Positions 11,001 to 24,200 of a stretch of 64,000 bases of DNA are shown here, in pieces. Below the pieces are notes generated by a model, which did not search any database, was not told the origin of the DNA, and saw nothing but the letters and a program-made list of their open reading frames with translations. How positions within the stretch are numbered: position 1 is the stretch's first letter; each line of letters begins with the position of its first letter. A program made the translations under genes and the position numbers. The DNA comes from Microglena sp. YARC (lineage: Eukaryota; Chlorophyta; Chlorophyceae; Chlamydomonadales; Chlamydomonadaceae), in assembly GCA_022414725.1 (NCBI GenBank), contig CM039465.1, positions 3,971,683-4,035,682 of the forward strand, given 5' to 3'.

Positions 11001-14000
11001 TCACCCATCCACCCATGCACCCATGCACCTGTCCCCAAATTTGCCAAAGTGCCCAAAAATGCCCAATTGGTGTCCCGTGCCCAGACCTACTTTGCCAAGA
11101 ACTACCTACCCACTTACCCACCCATTCACCCATCCACCCATGTCCCCCAAATCTGCCCAAATGTCCCAATCATGCCCCAAAATGCCCTAATTGGTCTCCC
11201 GTGCTCAGATCCATTTTTCCAAGAATTACCTACCCACCTCCACACCTGCCCTTTCACCCATCCACCCGTCCACCCATGCACCTGTCCCTAAAATGCCAAA
11301 AATGCCCTACTTGGTCTCCCATTCTCAGATTCACTTTGCCAAGAACTACCTGGTGGCCACAGGCGTTATCGATTCAAAAAAAGCTCCCATGCCTCTCCTG
11401 CTTGGCATCTGGGGAGAAAAGGTAAGAGCCACATTCCATACTCTCGCACAGCCCATGTCTGTGTGGCCTTGTGATTATTTTCACCCAAACATTTGGCTCG
11501 TAATAGGAGTGCGCATCAGGGACTTCAAATGGCCAAATTGGCCAGCGCTTGAAAACAAAAAAACTGCGCTTTTTAGTGCAAAAAGCGCAAAAATTGCTTG
11601 CTGCGCCCACAGGGGGTTGCAAAAAACTGCGCTTAAAGCGCAGAGGGGGTCAAAAAGTCAGCGCTCAAAAGCGCAAAAGCGCGCGCTTTGAATTATCCTG
11701 GTGCGCATGACTAGAGTTATCAGCATCACAGCGGTCAAGATCCTTAGTGCAAGTTGTCGAATGTTTTGTAGCTTATTCCGCTACAAGGAGCTACTTACTT
11801 CCCTACTTTCAAAACTCCCAGCCTCCCTCCTCGCCAGGGACCTGCTTTTCGCCCTTTCTCGCAGTCTGCAGATCAAGTTTCTTAACTATTCGCCCCCTGC
11901 CCTGCCCGTGACTGCTAAGCGTTTTTCCGTGTCGCTTGCGACAAGTGCTTAGGACTTTTCTTCTTCTTTGTATTCAGTTCATCAGAGCTTTTTCGTTTTA
12001 GCCTTTTCTGCCACGGGTGGGCAAGACCCTTCAGCCTATTAGGTCTACCCCTGGACTGTATCTACCACAACACAAAATGTCCTCTGCCACTATCCTTATC
12101 TCCCTTCTTCCCACTCTTCTGCAGGGCATGGGGAAGTCTTTTCAGACTGAGCTGGTGTTCAAGAAGCTCGGGTAAGCAAAACACTGACTCACCCACACAT
12201 TCTTCAGACTGCTGCATGCACAAATTCTTCGCCTGTGTATACTTAGCAAGACATTGACTCACCCACACGTTGTTAACACTGCTACATGCACCCATTCATA
12301 ACCTATGCAGGCTAAGCAAAACACTCGCTGACCCACACATTCTTCAGACTGCTGCATGCACAAATTCTGTGCCTGTGTATACTTAGCAAGACATTGACTC
12401 ACTCACACATTGTTAACACTGCTACATGCACCCATTCATAACCTATGCATGCTAAGCAAAACACTGGCTGACCCACACATTCTTAACACTGCTACATGCA
12501 CAAATGCATTACCCGTGGATGCTAAGCAAAACTCTGACTCACACTCGCGTTCTTAACACTACTACATGCACAAATGCATAAACTATGCATGCTAAGCAAA
12601 ACTCAGACTCACCCACGCGTTCTTAAAACTGCCGCATGCGCCAATGCATTACCTGTGGATGCTTTACAAGACACTGATTCACCCACACGTTGTTATCACT
12701 GCTACATGCACCAATGCATTACCTGGGGATGCTAATCAAAACTCTGACTCACACTCGCGTTCTTAACACTACTACATGCACAAATGCATAACCTATGCAT
12801 GCTAAGCAAAACTCTGACTCACCCACGCGTTCTTAAAACTGCTTGCCTGTGCATAGTCAGCCTCCGGGCCATCTACCCTCTCTCCAAACCACGATGCCGC
12901 CAGTCCGCATGTAATGTTTCACATCAGCCTTGTCAGTCCATGTGCTGGCGCCCTCGGCCCTCAGTTGCATCCATGCTGTTGTTATCAACTGTTGTCTTGT
13001 TTCTGACCATGGTGTGGTGGAGGGTGTGTGTGTGTTTGTGTGGTGGTGGGGAATTAGTCTGTGTGCGGTGGTGATTGTGGTGGTGTGTGGGGGGGGGGCC
13101 CTCGACCTTCAGTTGCATCCTTGCTGTTGTAATCAACCGTTGCCTTGTATGTGCCAATGGGGTGGTGGAGGGGGGGGTAGTGTGTGTGTGGTGGTGGGGA
13201 AGTAGTGTGTGTGCGGTGGTGATTGTGGTGGTGTGTGTGGGGGGGGGGCCCTCGACCTTCAGTTGCATCCTTGCTGTTGTAATCAACCGTTGCCTTGTAT
13301 GTGCCAATGGTGTGGTGGAGGGGGGGGTAGTGTGTGTGTGGTGGTGGGGAAGTAGTGTGTGTGTGGTGGTGGGGAAGTAGTGTGTGTGCAGTGGTGAGTG
13401 TGGTGATGTGTGTGGGGGGGGCCCTCGGCCTTCAGTTGCATCCATGCTGTTGTAATCAACTGTTGTCTTGTTTCTGACAATGGTGTGGTGGAGGGGGGGG
13501 GGGGGGGGGGTAGTGTGTGTGTGGTGGTGATTGTGGTGGTGTGTGTGTGTGGCCCTCAACCTTCAGTTGCATCCATGCAGTTGTAATCAACCGTTGTCTT
13601 GTTTCTGACCATGGTGTGATGGAGGGGGGGGGGGGGGGGGGGGGTAGTGTGTGTGTGTTTGTTGTTGGTGTAGTGTGTGTGGGGGGGGGCCTCAACCTTC
13701 AATTGCATCCACGCAGTTGTAATCAACTGTTGTCTTGTTTCTGACCATTGTGTGGTGGAGCGGGGGGGGGGGGGGGGGGGGGGGGGGATAGTGTGTATGT
13801 GTGTGTGCTGGCGCCCTCGACATACTGAAGAATAGCTACTATGTTGGGTTAATTTGGTTTCGCATAACGCAACTGCGTCTGAGCTTGGACTAGTGCGCAA
13901 CAACACACCCTACTAGTACGTGCACAAATACATCCATGCTGTTGCCATGCTGCAGTGTTGAGGCTGTCATTATGAGCGCGGGTGAGTTGGAGCACGAGTG

Positions 14001-17000
14001 GGCGGGAACTCCTGGCCGCTTGATTAGAGAACGCTACAGGTGAGCATGTTAACGCTTCTATAGCAAAAAGTATGTTAATATCTAAGTTATTGCTTTTACA
14101 GTTACACTTACTTGTTCTGTATGGCTTATGTACAGTATTAACAATTGTTGTTTTTATAGTTGGGGCTGTCCTCATGGGCGCTGGTGAGTTGGAGCATGAG
14201 TGGGAAGGAACTGCTGGCCGCTTGCTTCGTGAACGCTACAGGTGACAAAGTTCACGCTTTTATAGTGAAAAGCATGTTTATATCTACAGTATTGATTTTG
14301 CAGTTATACTTATTTGTTATGTATGGGTTACACGGTAGTATACGTTATTGCTTTTAAAGTCGAGGCTGTCATTATGGGCACTGGTGAATGAGTGCTGAAG
14401 TGGGGAGGGACTCCTGGCCGCTTCATTCGTGAACGCTGCATGTGAGCAAGTTAATGCTTTATACTTATACGAATGTCTTACATATTTATGATTTGATTTA
14501 ATGATTTATTTCATTTTAAGGTTGCAGGAAGGCTGCTGATGTCATTTGATTCAATGATTTGATTTAATGATTTCATTTTATTGAATGGTATAAACCCTTG
14601 CAAGAAGGATGATGATCTGATTCAATGATCTGATTTAATGATTTGATTTTATTGAATGGTATACACCCTTGCAAGAAGGATGATGATCTGATTCAATGAT
14701 TTGATTCAATGATTTGATTTATTGATTCGATTGTATTGAATGGTATAAACCCTTGCAAGAAGGATGATGATCTGATTCAATGATTTGATTTAATGATTTG
14801 ATTTGATTTAAAGGTTGCAGGAAGGCTGCTGGTATTATTTGATTCAATGATGTGATTTAATGATTTGATTTGATTTAAAGGTTGCAGGAAGGCTGCTGGT
14901 ATTATTTGATTCAATGATGTGATTTAATGATTTGATTTGATTTAAAGGTTGCAGGAAGGCTGCTGGTATTATTTGATTCAATGCTGTGATTTAATGATTT
15001 GATTTAATGAATTAAACATGTAAGTTAAAAAATAATGTATGTTGCAAAATGAAAAAAATGGAAATTGAATTAAATCTTCTCCAAACCTCATTTGTATAAC
15101 AAATTCGGATTCCTGTCAAGACTAGTTTGATTAAATCCAGTATTATGTTGCACTACTATATGGTAAAATGTAATCACTTGCAGGAAGGGTGCTGATATCA
15201 TTTGATTCAATGCTTTGATTTAATGATTTGGTTGAATGATTTGATTTGATTCAATGCTTTGATTTAATGATTTGGTTGAATTATTTGATTTGGTTCAATG
15301 CTTTGATTGGATGATTTGGTTGAATAATTCGATTTGATTCAATGCTTTGATTGGATGATTTGGTTGAATGATTTGATTTGATTCAATGATTTGATTTCAT
15401 GATTTGGTTGAATGATTTGATTTGATTCAATGCTTCGATTGGATGATTTGGTGGAATAATTTGATTTGATTCAATGATTTGATTTAATGATTTGGTTGAA
15501 TAATTTGATTTGATTCAATGCTTTGATTGGATGATTTGGTGGAATAATTTGATTTGATTCAATGCTTTGATTTAATGATTTGTTTGAATACTTTGATTTG
15601 ATTCAATGCTTTGATTGGATGATTTGGTTGAACAATTCGATTTGATTCAATGCTTTGATTGGATGATTTGGTTGAATAATTCGATTTGATTCAATGCTTC
15701 GATTGGATGATTTGGTGGAATGATTTGATTTGATTCAATGCTTTGATTGGATGATTTAACCACTTGCAGGAAGGCTGCTGACATGAGCAAGACGAGGGGC
15801 AAGTTCACGTGCCTCATGATCAATGATATCGATGCCGGCATTGGGCACCAAAAGAATACCCAGGTGAGGTGACGCAGTTACTTATAAAGGATATTACTAG
15901 GACCGGCATATCATATGATGTTGACCAAAGGCGAGTATTATATCATATGATATCATACAAATTGCATCATATGATAGTGGATATAAATGGTAACTTTGGC
16001 CTAGTCAGACTGCCGGGATCATATGAAAGCATGTGATTACATGATATCATGTGATTACATGATATTATATGATTACATGGTATTATATGATTACATGATA
16101 TCATATGATATCATGTTGCCGTTTAGGGTTAAGGGTTTAGTTAACCCTAAACTCTACTTATAAACCCAACAATTAACGCCTCAACTGAGGTTATGGGTAA
16201 AGCCTATAAGCCACCCAGGTTTTGCTTTACAGCCAGAGCTTTGGATACAATTCCCAAAATTGCCCACACAGGCCTGATGTAGCGTTTGACACACATACAA
16301 TTTTGGAAATGAAATTTTCGTCATGCCTGTGTGTCATCAAAATTGCCCACACAGGCCTGATGACACACATGTAAGATGAAGCGTTTTATTCCCAGGTCTT
16401 AACAGGGTTTCGGGTTAATTATAGTTCTGCAGGGGGGTAGGTGATGGGCAACGTCGATGCTGGTATGGTGCACCAAACAAATATGCAGGTGAGGTGTCAC
16501 ACAGGCATGATGATACACCAGCCTGGTGAAACATAGTATTCCCAGGTCTAAACAGGGATTCGGGTAAACTGTAGTTATGAAGGGTGGTAGGTGAGGGGCA
16601 AGTTCACATGCCTCATAAGTCATAACCAATGTTATCGATGGCATCGATGCTGGTACCCAACAAATATGCAGGTGCGGTGACACACAGACATTATGAGGTG
16701 TTTTATTCCCGGGTCTAAACAGGGTTTTGGGTTAACTATAGTTATGAAGGGGGTAAGGTGAGGGGCAAGTTCCCATGCCTCATGACTAATAACATCGACG
16801 ACGTCGATGCTGGTATGGGGGCACCAAACAAATATGCAGGTGCGGTGACACACAGACATGATGATACACCAGCCCGGTGAAGCATTGTTTTCCCAGGTCT
16901 AAACAGGGTTTCAGGTTAACTGTATTTATGAAGGGTGGAAGGTGAGGGGGGAGGAGGGGGACGTAGTGGCACATCGGCCCGGTGAAGCATTGTATTCCCG

Positions 17001-17799
17001 GGTATTAACAGGGTTCCGGGTTAACTGTCGTTGTAAAGGGTGGAAGGTGAGCGGGAAGTTCACAAGGCTTATGATTAATGACATCGTTGACATTGATCCC
17101 GGCATAGGACACCAAAAAGTACCCAGGAAAACACACATATAGTACCACACACATATAGTACCACACACATATAGTACCACACACATATAGTACCACACAC
17201 ATATAGTACCACACACATATAGTGCCACACACATATAGTACCACACACATATAGTACCACACATATAGTACCACACACATATAGTACCACACACATATAG
17301 TACCACACACATAGGAACATACTCATAGTAACAAACACAGCATACACATAGTAATAGGGAACGGCAACTTATATAAGTGTTTGAAAACTAATATTATGTA
17401 ATATTATTACAGTGTCACAATAATATTAGTCTTTCAAATAAATTCGAAATTCTGCTGAGACGGCTCGTCCGACCAATATTATTATTCACCTGTTATTCAC
17501 TAATATAATGTATCATAGTGGACCCCCACGTAGTAAACACAGCCGACATAGTGATACCCTACACATAATAAACATACCCTACATACACATAGTAAATATA
17601 AACAACATACCCTACATGCAAATAGTAACACACACAACTCCCTCCCCCCCTTGCATATGACTGTGAACAACCAAATCGTGATGGCACATATATATATATA
17701 AGTATATATATATATACAACATACCCTACATGCACATAGTAACACACACAACTCCCTTCCTCCCTTGCATATGACTGTGAACAACCAAATCTTGATGGC

Positions 17800-17834
<35 letters not shown>

Positions 17835-19715
17835 GTATATTACTTGACACCCCTAAACATACACAACTCCCTCCCATGCAGATGACTGTGAACAACCAAA
17901 TCGTGACAGGGACGTTGATGAACATTTGCGACGACCCCACTAGGGTCAGTATCGGTTCTGAGTGGAACGAGAAGGACATCATTCGTCGTACACCTATCAT
18001 TGTCACTGGCAATGATCTGAGCAAGGTGGGGGACCGCTGTTTCTTGTTTCGACCGTTCTGATGGGTGACGATCAGTATTGGGAAGTCCTGGAGTGAGAAG
18101 TATTGCAGTCAACTTGTGCCCAAGGTGGGGGGCAAGAATACATTTTTCATACCGCATCATAGGAAGTTCTTGTTTCCCCCCATGAAATCCCCCCTCCCGC
18201 CCCGCCCCCACTTCGAGGCCTCATACCCTTCGGTCCGCTCCATCCGCTGCCACCTGTCGTTCAGACAGCCAACACTGTACGCCAATTTTCTGCATCGCTT
18301 GAGACGCTGCCTAGGACTCGTTGCCGTTTTGATTCGCAGACAAAACAAATTATCTTACTCACTCAAGCACTCACTCGTGCACGCACGTAAGCATACACGC
18401 ACAAACTCACGTATCCCCTGACGTACGCACGCATGCATGCACATACTCACGCAAGCACGCACTCACTTACCCACTCACGCATGCTCACACTCACTGATTT
18501 ACACACTCACGCACGCACCCACGCACTCACACGCACAAACTCACGGATCCCCTGACGCACGCACGCATGCATGCACATACTCACGCAAGCACGCACTCAC
18601 TTACCCACTCACGCATGCTCACACTCACTGATTTACACACTCACGCACGCACGCACGCACTCACACGCACAAACTCACGCATCTCCTGACGCACGCACGC
18701 ATGCATGCACAAACTCACGCAAGCACGCACTCACTTACCCACTCACGCATGCTCACACTCACTGATTTACACACTCATGCACGCACGCACGCACTCACAC
18801 GCACAAACTCACGTATCCCCTGACGCACGCACGCATGCATGCACATACTCACGCAAGCATGCACTCACTTACCCACTCACGCATGCTCACACTCACTCAC
18901 TTGCACACTCACTCACTCACGCACGCACTCACACGCACAAACTCATGTATCCTCTGACGCACGCACGCATGCATCACTCACTTGCAAACTCACTTACCCA
19001 CTCATTCACGCACGCACGCACTTACCCACAGATGTTTGCGCCTTTGCCACGAGGTGGAAGGATGGTTGAGTTCTACTGAAATCCACACATGTATGCATGT
19101 ATGTATGCATGTACACACTCATGCACCCGCACACTCACTTACCCTTGTACGCACTGGTGCAGTTTGTCACCCTTGCAATGGGATGGAAGGATGATCAAAT
19201 TCTACTAGAACCCGTGCATGCATGCATGCATGCACATACTCATGCACTCAAGCATTCGTGCTCTCACTTACCCACTCACTCACTCACTGGTGGATTTGTG
19301 TGCCCTTGCTTCGAACTCACACACTAACCCGGCCGTTTACGCGCACATGCATGCACATACTTATGCACTCACGTATTTAAAACTACTCCTGGACATGGCG
19401 CACATTTGTGAGCCCTTGCTTCGAACTCACACATTTACCCGGTCGTTCACGCACACATGCATGCACATACTCATGCACTCACATGTTTAACACTACCTCT
19501 GGACATGGCACACATATTTGCACCCTTGCACACATATTTGCACTCTTGCCCCCTTGCGCAGATTTTCGCGCCCTTGCTTCGAGATGGAAGGATGGACAAG
19601 TTCTACTGGAACCCTAGCTCGGACGAGCTCGTCAACATCTTGTATCATATGTACAAGGTACTTTTCTCGTATTATTTGTTTATTTTTTTCATTTATGAGA
19701 TATCAATTTATATAT

Positions 19716-19766
<51 letters not shown>

Positions 19767-21229
19767 TGTATTGGTAGGGTTGTCAAGTACTAAATATATA
19801 TAGCTCGAACGAGCTCGTCAACATCTTGTATCATATGTACAAGGTCCTTTTTTGTATTCTGTATTTATTCATTTATGTGTTCATTATTTCGTATTGTTTT
19901 TAGGGTTGTCAAGTACTACACACATACATATATATATGTATAGCAAGGAAGAGCACGTCAGGATACATATATGTATAGCAAGGAAGAGCTCGTCAGCATC
20001 CTGTATCATATTTACAAGGTATGTTCCTTATATAATTTGTTTATTTGTTTGTTGGGTTGTCAAGTACTACATATATGTAATGTTCCTATTCAAAGCGAAG
20101 ATGCGGTACGGCAGCTTTTTTGTTGCCCCCCCCCCCCTGGTTCCTTGTATTATTTGTCAAGCACTATATCGTGGATATATATATGTATACATTGTATGAT
20201 GGTTGTTAGTTAAGCACTATATTGTGGATATATATTGTACATCAGTATATCACACTCTATATCGTATGGTGTATCGTGATATATCCCATGATAATCCAGG
20301 GACCAGGACGATGTTGACAATCCTAATTATTTGCTACTCAACATGGGGAATCCACCAAATCTATCGAGTAGGGAATGGCAACATGATATCATGTCATCAT
20401 TTGAAATCATATGATGCCTGCAGTCTGACCAGGATAATGTTGCCATTTATATGCAATATCATATGATGCAATTTGTATGCTATCATACCATATGATATCA
20501 TATCATCATGTGATGCCTGCAGTCTGACTAGGATAATGTTACCATTAATATACAAATATTATATGATGCAATTTGTATGATATCATATCATATCATATCA
20601 TCAAATGATGCCTGCAGTCTGACTAGGATAACGTTACCATTTTTAACAATATCATACTTGCCTTTGGTCTACATCTTATGATATGACGGTCCCCATGTAG
20701 GAGACTCACTTGCACCAATCCAAACCCTAACTGATATATTATGACCTAACTGCTTTCTTTTGCCCTAACTGCTATCTAATACCCTAACAGCTATCTTATG
20801 CCCTAACTGCTACCTTATGCCCTAACTGCTATCTTCTGCCCTAACCGCTATCTTATGCCCTAATTACCCAAAGAGCCCTAAATTCATCGCTGTACATGTG
20901 CAGGATGATCATGTCTCTATCGAGCCCTAACCGCTATCTTATACCCTAACTGCCCAAAGAGTCCTAACTTCATCGTTGTGCACGTATATTGTATAATTAA
21001 ATTATCACTGTGGCGCGAACTCAGGGCCCCCATCGGTAAAACGATCATTTGGGGTTCATTTCATCAATGTTTTTTCTTGTTTGCCCTTCCTATCGCGGTT
21101 GGGCAAGTCTCTTTAGCCTGTTTGGCCTACTCCTAGACTATAACATACATACATACATACATACATACATACATACATACATGCATGCATACATACATAC
21201 ATACATACATACATACATACATACATGCA

Positions 21230-21261
<32 letters not shown>

Positions 21262-24200
21262 CTTACATATACACACATGCGCAGGACGATCATGTCTCTA
21301 TTGAGGACATCAAGAAACTCGTAGCCAGGTGCGTGTAATCCATGACAGCCATGAAAACTCGAATGAACACTTGCTTCATGCTGATGAGGAGTATGGTGGG
21401 GGTGGGGATGGTTGGGTTGAGGATGGGGTGGGGTTGAGGATGGTGGGGGTGGGGTTGAGGATGGTTGGGTTGAGGATGGGGTGGGATTGAGGATGGTGGG
21501 GATGAGGATGGTGGGGTTGAGGACGGGGTGGGGTTGAGTATGGTGGGGATGGGGATGAGGATGGGGGGGGTGGGGTGGGGTCGAGGATGGGGGGGGTGAG
21601 GGTGGGGATGAGGATGGTGGGGTTGAGGATGGGGATGAGGATGGGGGGTTGAGGACGGGGTGGGGTTGAGGATGTTGGGGTTGAGGACGGGGTGGGGTTG
21701 AGGATGGGGATGAGGATGCTGGGGTTGAGGATGGTGGGGTTGAGGATGGGGGGGTAGAGGATGGGGTTGAGGATGGTGGGGTTGAGGACGGGGCAGGGTT
21801 GAGGACGGGGGTGGGGTTGAGGATGGGGATGAGGATGGTGGGGTTGAGGATTGTGGGGTTGAGGTTGGTGGGGTTGAGGATGGGGATGAAGATGGTCGGG
21901 TTGAGGACGGGTGTGGGGATGTTGAGGTTGAGGATGGGGATGAGGATGGTGGGGTTGAGGATGGTGGGGTTGAGGATGGGGATGAGGATGGTGGGGTTGA
22001 GGACGGCGGTGGGGTTGAGGATGGGGATGAGGATGGTGGGGTTGAGGACGGGGTGGGGGATGGTGGGGTTGAGGACGGAGGTGGGGTTGAGGATGGGGAT
22101 GAGGATGGTGGGGTTGAGGACGGGGTGGGGTTGAGGATGGGGATGAGGATGGTGGGGTTGAGGAAGGGGGTGGGGTTGAGAATGGGGTGAGGATGGGGGT
22201 GGGATTGAGGACGGGGTGGGGTTGAGGATGTTGGGGGTGAGGATGGGGATGAGGATGGTGGGGTTGAGGACAGGGTGGGGGTGAGGATGGGGTTGAGGAT
22301 TTTGGGGTTGAGGACGGGGTGGGTTTGAGGATGGTGGGGATGAGGATGGTGGGGGTTGAGGATGGGGTTGAGGATGGTGGGGTTAAGGACGGGGGTGGGG
22401 TTGAGGATGGGGATGAGGATGGTGGGGTTGAGGGTGGTGGGGACGAGGACGGGGGTGGGGTTGAGGATGGGGATGAGGATGGTGGGGTTGAGGACGGGGG
22501 TGGGGTTGAGGATGGGGATGAGGATGGTGGGTTGAGGAAGGGGGTGGGGTTGATTGGTTGAGTATGGGGGTGGGGTTGAGTATGGGGGTGGGGTTGAGGG
22601 TGGTGGGGGTAAGGATGGGGATGAGGATGGTGGGGTTGAGGATGGGGATGAGGATGGTGGGTTTTGAGGATGGGGATAAGGATGGTGGGGTTGAAGACGG
22701 GGATGAGGATGGTGGGGTTGAGGATGGGGATGAGGATGACGGGGGTGGGGTCGAGGATGGTGATGAGGATGGTGGGGATGAGGATGGTGGGGTTGAAGAC
22801 GGGGGTGGGGTTGAGGATGGTGATGAGGATGGTGGGGTTGAGGACGGGGTGGGTTGAGGATGGGGATGAGGATGGTGGGGTTGAGGACGGGGGTGGGGTT
22901 GAGGATGGGGATGAGGATGGTGGGGCCGAGGACGGGGGTGGGGTTGAGGTTGAGGAAGAGGGTGAGGGTTTCACATGTGCTTGATGAGGATTGTGGGGAT
23001 GGGGGTGGGGATGGTAGGGGTGGGGATGATGATGACGATGAGGGTGGGGATGAGGAAGAGGGTGAGAATGAGGATGGTAGGGGTGAGGCTGGGGGTGTGG
23101 ATGATGATGATGATGATGAGGGTGGGGATGGGGAAAAGGGTGTTGATGAGGAAGAGGGTGAGAATGAGGATGGTAGGGGTGAGGATGGGGGTGGGATGAT
23201 GAAGAGGCTGGGGATGAGGGTGGTGATGAGGAAGTGGGTGAGAATGAGGATGGTAGGGGTGAGGATGGGGGTGGGGATGATGATGACGATGAGGCTGGGG
23301 ATGAGGGTGGGGAATAGGGTGTCGATGAGGAAGAGGGTGAGACTGAGGATGGTAGGGGTGAGGATGGGGGTGGGGATGATGATGACGATGAGGCTGGGGA
23401 TGAGGGTGGCGATGAGGAAGAGGATGGTGGTGGCGAGAATGGGGGTGAGGGTGAGGAGGGTTCTGTTATCCTGGTGCCTCTCTAGGCTTCAAACCTGCAT
23501 GCAGCTGGAACGCACTCTACCAATGTACCTGGGTACATAGAATGGTGACGTCCACCAGGGGTGTAACCAGGGGTGGGCCTAGGCTACCCAGGCCCAACCC
23601 TGGTTAGGAACAGTGTTTTTTATTTCAGATTTCTGTAGTCCAGGTTGACTAGCTACTTGGGCTACCCAACCCTGATTTCAGGATAGTTGCGTAGCCATCG
23701 TATGGCGGTGCGCAAAGCGCGAAGCCTGGGGGGGTCGGGGGTCAGCGCGTCACGATATCGGGGGGTCTGGGGGTGTAGCATTCAACCGATTGGCGACAGA
23801 ATGGCGACGCGTCGTCGAAAAATGAAACACTGGTGAGGAAGGTGCGACGGAGGGCTCAAATCACTCCACTTGCTTCGCAAACGTCGCGATGCAAGGCCCA
23901 TTTCCGGAAATACTTCCACACCTGAGCGTAACACCGGCGTTGCAGCGATTCACACAATTTGCTATGTGTCGCACACAAACAACTGTACTTTGGTTGAGTA
24001 CGTTCTAGCACCTGCAGCTGCATGAGTCTATGTGGATTCATGAAATACCGTATCACGAGTTACAAATGTATTCATGTTGTCATGTATCTTGCGTGCATCA
24101 ATACATGATTTATAATATGTAACCATGTAAATTGTATGTATAAAATATAACTCAACTATATAGTAGTGCTTGTAGTGCTTGACCTGTGGCACTCCGTCGT

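Noticed and set aside
20715..20990. Interstitial telomere (CCCTAA-containing repeats)
   Set aside because: The repeat is CCCTAACTGCTATCTTATG, not a pure telomeric unit; isolated CCCTAAACCC words elsewhere are single occurrences.
21376..22974. 532-codon minus-strand Pro/Ser/His-rich frame
   Set aside because: It is the complement of a G-rich minisatellite inside an intron, with no domain and no splice or start context.
22854..23540. 228-codon Gly/Asp/Met-rich frame
   Set aside because: Minisatellite translation; composition follows the repeat unit.
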